Shown: positions 8,306-16,611 of the stretch, one piece after another
Numbering within the stretch: position 1 is the first letter of the stretch
Layout of the letters: the number at the start of each line of letters is the position of its first letter
Source: an uncultured Prevotella sp.
GTDB lineage: Bacteria > Bacteroidota > Bacteroidia > Bacteroidales > Bacteroidaceae
Length of the DNA stretch: 33,386 bases
NCBI GenBank assembly: GCA_946402275.1
Contig: CAMIVY010000032.1
Span: 1-33,386, forward strand
Direction of reading: 5' to 3'
Translations under genes and position numbers: made by a program
The notes under the pieces: model-generated
Databases searched by the model: none
The model's input: only the letters and a program-made list of their open reading frames with translations
Told to the model about the DNA's origin: nothing

Positions 8306-8436
8306 TATTAGCGTATAAGAGCGAAAATAAGCCCCGTGACGCAAAAAAAAGCCCAATGGTGAACAACTACCAAGCCATGCCCCAAAACGCGCTCAGAGCG
8401 GAAATAAACAAGAAAATTGATGATTTTTAAATACAG

Positions 8437-8943
8437 ATGACGATGAATACAATTGAAAAGTTACAGAAGCAGACAGCCCAGTATGTTATAGAGTATATAA
8501 CGGGTAAAGGGATGCACACAGGCATTGCCTGGTTCAGAGACTCGTTCAACGAGCTGTGCGACGCCATGGGTGCCAATGAGTTCGATCCTGATGATATCGG
8601 TTTTGAAATGGATGACCTTGTAGAGAACCTTAAGAAAGCTCCATGGGTAGCTGAGATTGCCGGTAAGCCAGCCAACAGTCGAACAACGGAGGATATCGAC
8701 CGTGTTGTCAATAGCTTCATATGTGAGTATTGGTTGACACGACCAGAAGAGGTGACAACCAAGGATGTCGCCGACGTATTGAAAGTAGCAGATCCCCTGA
8801 GCAAGCGTCACCTCATAGGCCAGAAGGTGGCCATCGACTGCATTTACGCGCTCAATCAAGAGCAGTTGCGCCGTCTCGATGCTGTCCTGAATGACATTGA
8901 GAAGAATCCAGACCTTGGTAAATCCAAGGGGATAGGACGTTAA
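8437..8943 (+). CDS. hypothetical protein in replication/partition operon
   Basis: 168 aa, soluble and acidic, without a domain I recognise. The sequence is mostly helical with a WFRDSFNELCDAMG segment near 25-40 and a C-terminal PLSKRHLIGQKVAIDCIYALNQEQLRRLD segment. It has the codon use of its neighbours and sits between dnaB (131-base gap, no obvious gene or terminator in it) and parA (53-base gap), so it is likely cotranscribed with them. A role in replication or segregation is a guess from position only. The alternative start MN two codons downstream is possible. Confidence 0.7.
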   Translation: MTMNTIEKLQKQTAQYVIEYITGKGMHTGIAWFRDSFNELCDAMGANEFDPDDIGFEMDDLVENLKKAPWVAEIAGKPANSRTTEDIDRVVNSFICEYWLTRPEEVTTKDVADVLKVADPLSKRHLIGQKVAIDCIYALNQEQLRRLDAVLNDIEKNPDLGKSKGIGR

Positions 8944-8996
8944 AAACGCTATCCTTATGTAGTTTACTAATTTAGTTCTAAACGTACAATTATAAA

Positions 8997-9656
8997 ATGA
9001 GTATGAATAACTTAATTATTTCCTTTGGTGGCCTGAAAGGAGGTACCGGTAAGACCACACTCTGTACCTTGTTTGCAACTTATGCAGTTGAGCAGGGATT
9101 TCCCGTTGCCGTCATGGACGCTGACACTCAGCGGTCAATAAGCAATAACCGCTTCGACGACTTAGGCATTAGCAATCCCCCAACTCCTTGGCGGGTCTGG
9201 CCTTTACATGTTGATGACGAAATTAAGGATAGGATGAGCAAGCTTAAAAAAGTCCCAGGACTTGTTGTGATTGACTGCCCTGGCTCAGTCGACAATGACA
9301 ATTTAAAATATGTCTATCATTCTTCAGATGTCATCATCATCCCCTTCCGCTTTGACAGGATGAACGTCCGTGAGGCAGCAACCTTCGCTGAGACAGTCCG
9401 AAAGATCAGCAAGGCAAAGCTGCTGTTTTTGCCGAACATGGTAACCCAATATGATGACCAACGTGAGGAACTGGTTAAGGCTATGGAACGTGCCAATACC
9501 GACCTTGGTAAGTATGGACGTATTCTTCCATGCCTCCCGGATCGCTTAACCATCAGGGTGTCAAACACTCTGGGCATGAATTATAAGCAGCGTCAGGCAG
9601 TAAGAGAATCCTTTAACGCTATCATTGAAATTATTAACCCTTTAAATAATAAGTAA
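8997..9656 (+). CDS. parA: ParA-family partition ATPase
   Basis: 219 aa, the size of small plasmid ParA/ParF ATPases that lack an N-terminal HTH. Deviant Walker A GGLKGGTGKTTLC with its signature Lys near residue 15, Walker A' VMDADTQRS, and Walker B VVIDCPGSVDND. It would move plasmid copies on the nucleoid with the centromere-binding protein encoded next, whose ATG lies one base after this stop. The pairing indicates type Ib segregation. Candidate centromere repeats are not obvious just upstream; a 22-bp repeat array at 21819-21890 is one distant possibility. Confidence 0.93.
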   Translation: MSMNNLIISFGGLKGGTGKTTLCTLFATYAVEQGFPVAVMDADTQRSISNNRFDDLGISNPPTPWRVWPLHVDDEIKDRMSKLKKVPGLVVIDCPGSVDNDNLKYVYHSSDVIIIPFRFDRMNVREAATFAETVRKISKAKLLFLPNMVTQYDDQREELVKAMERANTDLGKYGRILPCLPDRLTIRVSNTLGMNYKQRQAVRESFNAIIEIINPLNNK

Positions 9657-9657
9657 T

Positions 9658-10038
9658 ATGGCAAAGAAGTATAGCAATTCACTGGACGATTTTAACATGG
9701 CCAGTGTTGTAAGTGGAGATGAAGCCACAAATACATCCAAGAAAGAAGTGGCAAAGACAAAGAAAGAGAAGACTGTAAAGGTTGACAATAGTGTGAAGAT
9801 AACCAATAGTGAAAGAGCTACTACCGGTGCAGCTCGTGGTTGTAAGCCTGGTTACACCCGTCACACGTATGTCCTACCCCAACAGATGATTGACCAGATA
9901 AAGGCAGTGTCACAGTTCTTCTGTTGTTCAGAGGTTTCTGCTGCAGAGCAGCTCATTCAGAAGGGACTGGATGACATCCGGAAGAAACATGGCAAGAAAG
10001 CACTAACGTTACAAAAGACACAAAGTTTATTTGATTAG
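9658..10038 (+). CDS. ribbon-helix-helix partner of ParA (ParB/ParG-like)
   Basis: 126 aa. The first 65 residues are Lys/Thr/Ser-rich and probably disordered, like the flexible tails of ParG-type proteins. The C-terminal part (about 68-118) has the form of a ribbon-helix-helix fold: strand TRHTYVLPQ, helix QMIDQIKAVSQFF, turn, and helix SAAEQLIQKGLDDIRKKHG. It begins one base after parA, so the two are coupled. The likely job is centromere binding and autoregulation of the par operon. The fold is inferred from pattern rather than a diagnostic motif. Confidence 0.7.
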   Translation: MAKKYSNSLDDFNMASVVSGDEATNTSKKEVAKTKKEKTVKVDNSVKITNSERATTGAARGCKPGYTRHTYVLPQQMIDQIKAVSQFFCCSEVSAAEQLIQKGLDDIRKKHGKKALTLQKTQSLFD

Positions 10039-10107
10039 TGTAAGCTGTAATCGTCGCTACATGTAATGTAATAGTAAATATAGTTAAGTTAGTAAAGTGA
10101 TTGTAAT

Positions 10108-10674
10108 ATGACAGCAGATAACGTTAATATTGGAGTAAGGGTAAGGACTGTGATAGCCGAGAAAGGAATTTCTCAGGCTGAGCTGGGACGTAAATTAGGA
10201 AAGTCACCAATATACATCACGCGCCTGTTAAAGAGAAAAACTATTGATACGACCACTTTGAACAGTCTCTGTATGGCAACTGGATATAACTTCTTCATGG
10301 ATTTCAGTCTTGGGAATGAGAATAGAGAAAAGTTTAACTTAACCCATCCTCATGTCGGGAATCTTATTTCTGCAAAGCTGAAGGAAGATAAGGTAATGCA
10401 AGTCGAACTTGGAGATTACTTGGGCGTTTCACATCAGGAAGTAAGCAGACTATTAAAAAACAATTCAATTGATACAGGTAAATTGGTCTTAATATCCAAT
10501 TTTTTAAAATACAATTTTTTCAGCGATTTCTACCGTTATACCACGTCTGATAGAGAAAAAATCATATGTCCTTTTATAGAGTTCCTTACGGCATCGGTAA
10601 TAGAGACAGGGTTTTCTAATGACTATATCCGTTCCGTCATTAGAGATTACTTAAATGAAGTTGAAACAAAATAA
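10108..10674 (+). CDS. second tandem-HTH (XRE-type) regulator
   Basis: 188 aa with two XRE-like HTH units: about 10-57 (ISQAELGRKLGKSPIYITRLL) and about 85-135 (VMQVELGDYLGVSHQEVSRLLK then NSIDTGKLVLISNFLKYNFF). Domain order, spacing and the NSIDTGKL phrase match the minus-strand regulator at 3808-4386, so the two are diverged paralogues on one element. It follows the par genes after 70 bases and precedes the accessory gene run, so it may control that run. The predicted product has no coiled-coil tail, unlike its paralogue. Regulatory role inferred. Confidence 0.85.
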   Translation: MTADNVNIGVRVRTVIAEKGISQAELGRKLGKSPIYITRLLKRKTIDTTTLNSLCMATGYNFFMDFSLGNENREKFNLTHPHVGNLISAKLKEDKVMQVELGDYLGVSHQEVSRLLKNNSIDTGKLVLISNFLKYNFFSDFYRYTTSDREKIICPFIEFLTASVIETGFSNDYIRSVIRDYLNEVETK

Positions 10675-10684
10675 TGTATATATT

Positions 10685-11809
10685 ATGGAAATAAGTGGAA
10701 GAAAAGTTGATTATCAAGGGAAACAAACGTTTGTACTTGATCTTATCCGGAAGTGTCCACAGTGGGTATATGACAACATATACGATACGCTGGAACCTTC
10801 TGAAAAAGAAATATTTGATGCAATAACACAAAAGTATCCTTCAACCGATATTCGTATTGTGGAAGAAGATTTTATGAATACCCTCCTCCCATACATGATG
10901 AATGAACCTATTTTTCAGGAACCTCTTTTGGCAAAATTGGTAGACGAACTGATGTCAAGAATAGAGAAGTATAACAAAAGTCTTGGTTGTTGGGGGTCTG
11001 GTTATCCATATGAAAATTATGGATTAGACTCAGCAGCACCAATAGTTCCTAATATCAATATCCATTCTTTCTGTTTTACTTTAAAAAATAAATTACAGTA
11101 TTTGAAACAGAAATATAAAAAAGGAAAACAGCCTTCTACTGATATGTGTCAATCTGCCGAAAAAGTTCTTGAAAACATTCCTGCCATAGAAGAACAGATG
11201 AAGGAGCACGCAGTGAAATATGGCGAATTATTAAAGGGGTTCTTCGAGGATTTTAATAAATGGTATAAGAAAAGAGAGGAAGCAGAATGGGATCTGAGGA
11301 GATTTGACCATCGTTACCATCAACGTGGAACTATGACTTTCGGCAAGTACTCCGGCAGAGCCATTAGCTATGTTATAAAGAGGGATCTTGGCTATATAGA
11401 ATGGGCACTTAGGAACAAGAGGGATTTCACCTTGGAAGGTGATGACCTTGAAGAGTTCATCGAGAAGGCAGGGTACAATCCGGTTGTTCTTAATAAAGAG
11501 TCCTGCAGTATTGTACAGTTAACTGAGTTAATAGAAATAATGGACTATTTAGTGGGCACTAATTCCTATTGCCTTCATTCCATTATTCTTGAAGTAGGAA
11601 AACTTCCAGAAACAAAGGATATCATGGAGGTTAATACCAAATATCCTGGGCTGGCATTCTCCTTTGAAAAGAAGGGAGAGAAGATGTTTATGGGTGTAAA
11701 AGGAAATCTCGATGGTATTACAGCAGATAAGGCAGATGACGACCCGGCACCTATAGAAAAGAGTCCTACCGACGACGAGAATCAATCAGAAAGCTATACA
11801 GTATTATAA
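10685..11809 (+). CDS. unknown protein with ExoX-C-like segment
   Basis: 374 aa from the ATG at 10685; an upstream in-frame ATG at 10655 overlaps the previous gene and has less support. The N-terminal 200 residues are helical and unfamiliar. At about 217-250 the sequence TFGKYSGRAISYVIKRDLGY followed by EWALRN matches the short FGKYKG...YLxWxLxN module found at the C-terminus of exonuclease X-like proteins and in DUF3820 proteins, usually linked to nucleic-acid enzymes. No exonuclease catalytic residues are visible, so this is not itself a DnaQ-fold nuclease. The C-terminus is acidic. First of a run of eight accessory genes; a DNA-related or anti-defence role is conceivable but not shown. Confidence 0.8.
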   Translation: MEISGRKVDYQGKQTFVLDLIRKCPQWVYDNIYDTLEPSEKEIFDAITQKYPSTDIRIVEEDFMNTLLPYMMNEPIFQEPLLAKLVDELMSRIEKYNKSLGCWGSGYPYENYGLDSAAPIVPNINIHSFCFTLKNKLQYLKQKYKKGKQPSTDMCQSAEKVLENIPAIEEQMKEHAVKYGELLKGFFEDFNKWYKKREEAEWDLRRFDHRYHQRGTMTFGKYSGRAISYVIKRDLGYIEWALRNKRDFTLEGDDLEEFIEKAGYNPVVLNKESCSIVQLTELIEIMDYLVGTNSYCLHSIILEVGKLPETKDIMEVNTKYPGLAFSFEKKGEKMFMGVKGNLDGITADKADDDPAPIEKSPTDDENQSESYTVL

Positions 11810-11831
11810 TCAATGATAATTTAGCTATAAT

Positions 11832-12080
11832 ATGGAAGTAAAGGTATTAACGATTACGGAACAATTGACAGCACTGGTCTTTGTTCCGAGAACGAGAGAA
11901 GATCTGCAGATGGCTGTTGAAATTTTCATCAGCGTAGTGGCTAACCATTTCTGTGTGGAACTGATGGTAGACGAACCAACTCCAGAGGACGAAGAAAGAA
12001 TGTATGCTTCGAAAGAAGTACAGTTCATCTATAACCATGAGAAGAGAGAGTTAAAATCACTCATCATAATGGAGAGTTAG
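11832..12080 (+). CDS. small hypothetical protein
   Basis: 82 aa, acidic, no membrane segment or known motif. It lies 22 bases after the ExoX-C-like gene and ends 3 bases before the next ATG, so it belongs to the same plus-strand run. The sequence VLTITEQLTALVFVPRTRED reads like a beta-alpha start. Function unknown; accepted as a gene on spacing and codon use. Confidence 0.65.
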   Translation: MEVKVLTITEQLTALVFVPRTREDLQMAVEIFISVVANHFCVELMVDEPTPEDEERMYASKEVQFIYNHEKRELKSLIIMES

Positions 12081-12083
12081 AAT

Positions 12084-12506
12084 ATGTCACAAAATCAACC
12101 CCAAGAAGAGAAGAGACAACGACGGGTGAGCGAAGAACAGCTTCGTACCACAAAGTGTTACAAGTGTATTCACTGCAAGGATGAAGATGACATGCGAAAG
12201 ATGTCATTCATGAAATCACTGTGCGGTATCACTGGCCGATGGGGGAGTCAGAAAAGAGCCTACTGGTGCATAGACTTTGAGACTCCTAATTATTCCAGCG
12301 ATACTACAGAGTACCACGGCCACAGGATAAGGAATCGCCAGTATGAAGACTGGAGAACGGAAAACCAATGGCTTGAAGCTGGGTATTATGTAAAAACAGG
12401 CGAACAGCCGACAATGATGTTCAAAGACTTTAGATCTGCAGAAGATAATAATCCTGGTGGACTGTTCGGCTATTATCTTCCAGAACAGGTAGAAAGGAGA
12501 CGTTAA
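12084..12506 (+). CDS. hypothetical protein with Cys4 zinc-ribbon-like cluster
   Basis: 140 aa. After a charged N-terminus, CYKCIHC (about 25-31) supplies a C-x2-C-x2-C cluster, with further Cys in SLCGITG and YWCIDFE, consistent with one structural zinc site. The remainder is rich in aromatic and charged residues. No recognised family. It starts 3 bases after the previous gene and is followed after 16 bases by the next, so it is an operon member. A nucleic-acid or protein contact role is possible, but nothing in the sequence fixes it. Confidence 0.75.
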   Translation: MSQNQPQEEKRQRRVSEEQLRTTKCYKCIHCKDEDDMRKMSFMKSLCGITGRWGSQKRAYWCIDFETPNYSSDTTEYHGHRIRNRQYEDWRTENQWLEAGYYVKTGEQPTMMFKDFRSAEDNNPGGLFGYYLPEQVERRR

Positions 12507-12522
12507 TAATAAATAGTAAGTT

Positions 12523-12918
12523 ATGGCAAAGGAACAGATTATTGACAACGGGCGAATGCCTGTTGAAAGATGGAAGGAAGCTGTAAAGGCAGGGTCTAAC
12601 GATGCCAATTACAGGCGTGAGAAAGGTTATACCATGACAAGGGATGATTTCTTTGTCGATGGTGTGCAGTGGGCAGATGAACACCCACGTAAAGGACTGG
12701 TTGATTTAGACGCAATCTGGCACGATGTCAGCGAGGAAGCCGACCTGTCAAAGCCAGTGTTGCTGTATGATGTCGAGGGAGGCTGGATGAGTCCACCAAG
12801 CAAATTCATGCTCAAAGACATGCCGGGTTTTGTGTATGCAATGAACAGGAAGTATGGTGCCAACTATACGAAATGGGTTTATATGGAGGATATTTTACCG
12901 AGTAAAAAGGAGGATTAA
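12523..12918 (+). CDS. hypothetical protein
   Basis: 131 aa, soluble. Begins MAKEQIIDNGRMPVERWKEA and contains FFVDGVQWADEHP near 40-52, the kind of phrase seen in small Bacteroidales phage and plasmid proteins, then PVLLYDVEGGWMSPPSKFML. No function recognised. Two bases separate it from the next ATG, indicating translational coupling within the accessory run. Confidence 0.75.
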   Translation: MAKEQIIDNGRMPVERWKEAVKAGSNDANYRREKGYTMTRDDFFVDGVQWADEHPRKGLVDLDAIWHDVSEEADLSKPVLLYDVEGGWMSPPSKFMLKDMPGFVYAMNRKYGANYTKWVYMEDILPSKKED

Positions 12919-12920
12919 TT

Positions 12921-13376
12921 ATGGCAAGAATAATAAGTGTTACAGACAAACCTCACTTCTGTACGTTAAATGTTGGTACAAAAGAGATCCCAGAAGTGCA
13001 AGCGTATTTATATAATAAGACTGTGTTCATCGAAGATAATGGAAAGTTATTAGAATGTTACACAGACAGTCAGTGTTTAATGCCAAATTTTCCATGTGTT
13101 ACAGTCGATGATATTTTGGAAGAGAACCGTGATAAAGGTATGGAGGTAGGTGAAATCGCAGTCATCGATATGAAAAGAATTATGGCAATAATTAAAACAA
13201 GAGAAAAGAGTGCCGGGCCAACATTAATGAACAAGATTCTATTACTCGTTGACGAAATGGAAAAAGGAGGCATTGATATAAAATTTTTATTAAGTCGTGT
13301 TCTTTGCGATTTACACAAGTGTGTACAGGAAGGTCGCATAACGGTAGAGGACATTAATATTGAAAAAGGAATATAA
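12921..13376 (+). CDS. hypothetical protein
   Basis: 151 aa, soluble, mixed alpha/beta with no recognised motif. The start follows the preceding stop by two bases. The N-terminal half (ISVTDKPHFCTLNVGTKEIP) looks beta-rich and the C-terminal half helical (MNKILLLVDEMEKGGIDIKF). It has normal codon use for this element and is accepted on operon position. Function unknown. Confidence 0.72.
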   Translation: MARIISVTDKPHFCTLNVGTKEIPEVQAYLYNKTVFIEDNGKLLECYTDSQCLMPNFPCVTVDDILEENRDKGMEVGEIAVIDMKRIMAIIKTREKSAGPTLMNKILLLVDEMEKGGIDIKFLLSRVLCDLHKCVQEGRITVEDINIEKGI

Positions 13377-13395
13377 TAACTTTGTTATTTATATT

Positions 13396-13860
13396 ATGGC
13401 AAGACGAAGTATCAAACAATTTGTGAAAGAGAACTATGTTCTGGACTTTACCGTTCAAGGATCATGTAACGGGAAAGACTATAAAGATGTTCCTGTCAAT
13501 GTGTACCGCCCAAAGCTTATGAAGGAACTGCCTGAAGAAATAAAGGAATACGTCACTGGTGTCTCACTCGGATGCTACGACGATAGAGGATATCCAAGTT
13601 GGGATTGCGGTAATCCGGACTACGGAAGATGGGATGCTATGGTTGTTTTTCGATACCTTTCAACCAGGACAGACGTGTATGTCTGTTCCATTCTGCGCCG
13701 TCCTTTCACGGAGGAGCAGCGCAAGTTCTACGAGAAGCATTGTGCCTTCATCATGGCACCATACCGCATCTATGCACCTTGGGACTCTGCCGTTGACTCT
13801 CCCGAGTTAAGAGCTGCTGTTAAAAAGTATATGAAAGATAATCCTAAAAGTTTATATTGA
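13396..13860 (+). CDS. hypothetical protein
   Basis: 154 aa from the ATG at 13396, chosen because the preceding AT-rich sequence resembles that before neighbouring starts; an in-frame ATG at 13360 would overlap the previous gene by 17 bases. The protein is compact and rich in Tyr, Trp and Cys (GCYDDRGYPSWDCGNPDYGR), with a possible globular domain but no known motif. It is followed after 21 bases by the next gene. Function unknown. Confidence 0.72.
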   Translation: MARRSIKQFVKENYVLDFTVQGSCNGKDYKDVPVNVYRPKLMKELPEEIKEYVTGVSLGCYDDRGYPSWDCGNPDYGRWDAMVVFRYLSTRTDVYVCSILRRPFTEEQRKFYEKHCAFIMAPYRIYAPWDSAVDSPELRAAVKKYMKDNPKSLY

Positions 13861-13881
13861 TAATGTAACAAAATCAAAATT

Positions 13882-14334
13882 ATGACAAAGAAAATAGTAA
13901 TTGACAGCTTCGAGAAAGCGGTTCAGAAGTTAGGTGAGAATCACCCGTGTGTCTTACAATGGAGAATGTTCGAACAATCAAACATTGGCTCGGCAATGCC
14001 AGATGTAGAAGCATATGTTAAGTTAAGGGTGATTATTGCAGCTATCAAAGGAGATTGGAGACCTACAAGAGGTTTCACTGGAGAAGAAAATCTATGGATG
14101 CCTGTCTTCAATATATATCCGAAGGAAGCAGCTTTAGATGAAGCAGCGGAAGAAATGAGACGGACAGAATATGTTTTACCGACTGGTGAGATGGCCGAGT
14201 ATGTTGATGCAATTGAGGTAACTAAAGATGGGAAAGCAAATCAGTTTGAAAGATTTGTTTTCCCAGATCCAATCGTTGCTTCCAATTTTGGCTTTTACTT
14301 TCAGCGACTACTGGCACAATTTTTAATAGGATAA
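13882..14334 (+). CDS. hypothetical protein
   Basis: 150 aa, soluble. It contains WRPTRGFTGEENLWMPVFNI and PDPIVASNFGFYFQRLLAQF segments. I have the impression of a family common in Bacteroidales phages (proteins handling a worksheet-like 'FxFPxxxxAxxFG' pattern near the C-terminus), but cannot name it. It ends 4 bases before the next ATG, so the pair is coupled. Function unknown. Confidence 0.72.
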   Translation: MTKKIVIDSFEKAVQKLGENHPCVLQWRMFEQSNIGSAMPDVEAYVKLRVIIAAIKGDWRPTRGFTGEENLWMPVFNIYPKEAALDEAAEEMRRTEYVLPTGEMAEYVDAIEVTKDGKANQFERFVFPDPIVASNFGFYFQRLLAQFLIG

Positions 14335-14338
14335 TTAT

Positions 14339-14911
14339 ATGAGCAGTGTCAACGAACATATGATACCGTTTGAAGAATATATCCAGATGGATAAATTCTT
14401 CAGGATAGAGGATACGATTCCGGATGATGATCGCATGACGCACCGGAACGTTCCACTGGTCTATGGAAATACCAAAAACAGTATAATTGTGTCGCCGTAT
14501 GGTTGTGAATCGACTGCCTGGCAGACTATTCTTGATAGATTTGCCGAACAGCACAAAGGAATAAAGAAAAGAGGATCTGCACCTTGGAAAATTATTACTT
14601 TTGTTTGTGAGCCTGGTATCAGCGAAGACCTTATGAGAAACTTGAATTACTTCGGTTTAGATGTTGCCTCAGATTACGGTATAGACTTTATCGCTTCTTA
14701 CATTTCGTTCGATGAGGTTTCGGTTGTGCGGCCGCTCTACACAGAAGAAGTGAAGGTATGTAATCTACCTGTGGCACGATTTATCCTTAGTTACACGAAC
14801 CACTGGACAGGTAATAACGTTCCTATGCCAACTCCGTGGCCGGAAAAGAGTTACTATATCTGGCGTAAGTTCCGTAACCTTGTTGCATATCTTCCAGAGC
14901 ATTTTAAATAA
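14339..14911 (+). CDS. hypothetical protein, last of accessory run
   Basis: 190 aa, soluble, no recognised motif. Segments WKIITFVCEPGISEDLMRNL and GIDFIASYISFDEVSVV suggest an alpha/beta fold. It is the last gene of the run that starts at 10685; an AT-rich intergenic region with a new promoter follows. Function unknown; coding status is supported by length, spacing and composition. Confidence 0.72.
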   Translation: MSSVNEHMIPFEEYIQMDKFFRIEDTIPDDDRMTHRNVPLVYGNTKNSIIVSPYGCESTAWQTILDRFAEQHKGIKKRGSAPWKIITFVCEPGISEDLMRNLNYFGLDVASDYGIDFIASYISFDEVSVVRPLYTEEVKVCNLPVARFILSYTNHWTGNNVPMPTPWPEKSYYIWRKFRNLVAYLPEHFK

Positions 14912-14959
14912 CTAATCAAAAATTGATGTGTAATTTAATTATAAATATAATAAATGTGA

Positions 14960-15018
14960 AAAGGTACACAAAAACATCGGAAAATATTTGGTAGTTTCGT
15001 TAAAAATGTGTACCTTTG
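14960..15018 (+). promoter_or_regulatory. consensus promoter bracketed by an 11-bp inverted repeat
   Basis: TTTG (14987-14990), 20-base spacer, TACCTTTG (15011-15018): exact consensus, 29 bases before the next ATG. The -7 box is the right arm of a perfect 11-bp inverted repeat, AAAGGTACACA (14960-14970) and TGTGTACCTTT (15007-15017). The arms flank the -33 box and spacer, as an operator would. Confidence 0.85.
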
Positions 15019-15046
15019 CAAAAGGAAATTAAAGTAAACGTGTTAT

Positions 15047-15562
15047 ATGAAAGAGCCAAGTATAAAGTGTTCAGAGTCATACGACTTTGCAGATGTAAAA
15101 CAGCTGCACGCCTTTATCGATGAAATGGTAACACCAAAAGAAAAAGGTGACTCAAATCTGTATGCCGTTAAGACAGATGAAGGGGTTACCCTTCTGAATG
15201 GGAAACCAACAGATGAAGGATTTCAGAAAGAAGTTAGGAACCTCTTCAGGTCAATGATGGCATCTTACCCAATCGACACCATCAAATGTGATATTACCAC
15301 AATATCCAGATTTACTGATGAAGATGACATCCAGGATGAAAGTTATGAAGCAGCAAAACAGATTGCCGGAGAGGTCATTATTGCCTCAGAAGAAGTTCCT
15401 GTAAGCGATACTGATGCAGCAGCATTGTTTCAGTCAGTTATTCGAAGCGTAAACGCAGGTCAAGTGAAACAGCAGGTGCTGGCAATGGCTCTCCTGAATG
15501 ACCGACCAGACGATGACGGAATAATTCGTCGTAATTTGATTGTAAGATGGTTTAAGCCATAA
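15047..15562 (+). CDS. hypothetical protein, first gene of resolvase operon
   Basis: 171 aa, acidic and mostly helical, with no motif I recognise. It is the first gene behind the consensus promoter at 14987-15018 and is followed after 16 bases by another unknown gene, the resolvase and the NERD nuclease, all on the plus strand. Segments SYDFADVKQLHAFIDEMV and EVRNLFRSMMASYPIDTIKC could form a small alpha/beta domain. Function unknown. Confidence 0.75.
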   Translation: MKEPSIKCSESYDFADVKQLHAFIDEMVTPKEKGDSNLYAVKTDEGVTLLNGKPTDEGFQKEVRNLFRSMMASYPIDTIKCDITTISRFTDEDDIQDESYEAAKQIAGEVIIASEEVPVSDTDAAALFQSVIRSVNAGQVKQQVLAMALLNDRPDDDGIIRRNLIVRWFKP

Positions 15563-15578
15563 GAAGGAGAACTATGCT

Positions 15579-16037
15579 ATGGTGAGAGTAACAGATTTAA
15601 TGGTAGGCGATAAAGTATATTGGGCTACCAATGTCGTAATGTTTGTCTTAGATGTCAGGCGAAGCGACAAGACAGTCGTTGGCATGGTGAACGAGAAGGA
15701 ACTGGATCCTGAGTTATTGGAATATGCCCCAGGAGGTATAGTTTCCGTTGATCCATCAGACTTAAATCCTATTCCCCTAACTCCAGAGATTCTTGAAAGA
15801 AATGGATTCAAGTATGACGGTATGGCCGACTGGAAGTTGGAAGGTAAGGACGGACTGTTTATAAAAGTATGTCCTGTCCAGCCAAACAATGATGACTGGT
15901 GGCATCCAAGCAGCACAGGTTTCGAGGTGAATAACAGTATATCAGATATACTGCTGGAAGGAGTTGAACAGGTGTATGTTCACCAATTTCAACATGCACT
16001 AACGATGGCAAACGTCGAAATGAACCTTATAATATGA
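15579..16037 (+). CDS. hypothetical protein
   Basis: 152 aa. The N-terminus (MVRVTDLMVGDKVYW, then VMFVLDVRRSDKTVVGMVNE) resembles the small SH3-like 'DLxxGDyVxxxG...VxGI' domain frequent in Bacteroidales mobile-element hypotheticals, followed by P-L-T-x-E-I-L-x-x-N-G-F and a C-terminal YVHQFQHAL...EM region, a pattern I have seen widely in gut phages without a known function. It overlaps the resolvase by 4 bases. Confidence 0.78.
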   Translation: MVRVTDLMVGDKVYWATNVVMFVLDVRRSDKTVVGMVNEKELDPELLEYAPGGIVSVDPSDLNPIPLTPEILERNGFKYDGMADWKLEGKDGLFIKVCPVQPNNDDWWHPSSTGFEVNNSISDILLEGVEQVYVHQFQHALTMANVEMNLII

Positions 16038-16603
16038 CGATAGGCTACGCACGAGTCAGTACCACTGCCCAGAACCTCGACATGCAGATAGAGGCTCTGA
16101 ACAAGGCAGGGTGTGAGAAGATCTACACCGAGAAGGAATCCGGCGTGAAGGAGAGGCCAGTACTCAAAGAGCTGCTGTCCTTCATCAGACAGGGTGACAC
16201 GCTGGTGGTGTATAAGCTGGATAGGCTTGGTCGTTCCGTCCGGGAGCTGCTGGCCATGGTCGATGACCTCAGAGAGAAGGGCATCAGTCTGATAGCCCTT
16301 CAGGACAACATCGACGCAACAACACCAGGAGGGAAGATGATGATGCAGATGATGGCCATCCTCGCGGAGTATGAGCGGAACCTTATCATCGAGAGGTGCC
16401 AGACGGGCAGGAAGGTGGCTATGGCTGCAGGAAAGAAGATGGGACGGCCACAAGAGCCGCACAACAGCAAGGCCGATGCCGCTGCAGCCATGTATAAAGA
16501 CCACATGCCGATAGCCCAGATTATGGAGTCCCTGGGAGTGAAGTCGAACAGGACGATATACAAGTACCTACGCCAAAAAGGCATCAAGGCGAACAGAAAA
16601 TGA
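16034..16603 (+). CDS. serine recombinase, resolvase/invertase type
   Basis: 189 aa, the length of small resolvases and invertases. Catalytic Ser9 lies in YARVST with Arg7 before it; the second cluster KLDRLGRS (Arg64, Arg67) is intact, as is the long E-helix region (MMMQMMAILAEYERNLIIERC). A C-terminal HTH of about 40 residues follows (MYKDHMPIAQIMESLGVKSN). On a replicon with ParA and DnaB the likely role is multimer resolution; DNA inversion is the alternative. It is coupled to the preceding gene by a 4-base overlap. Its crossover site is not obvious next to the gene. It lacks the long C-terminus of a large integrase, so it is unlikely to be the integrase of the region. Confidence 0.92.
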   Translation: MTIGYARVSTTAQNLDMQIEALNKAGCEKIYTEKESGVKERPVLKELLSFIRQGDTLVVYKLDRLGRSVRELLAMVDDLREKGISLIALQDNIDATTPGGKMMMQMMAILAEYERNLIIERCQTGRKVAMAAGKKMGRPQEPHNSKADAAAAMYKDHMPIAQIMESLGVKSNRTIYKYLRQKGIKANRK

Positions 16604-16611
16604 ATTAATTA

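Noticed and set aside
16034..16603. Serine recombinase as the integrase of the whole island
   Set aside because: It has the size and domain order of a resolvase/invertase and sits mid-operon away from any end; no att-like site is seen beside it.
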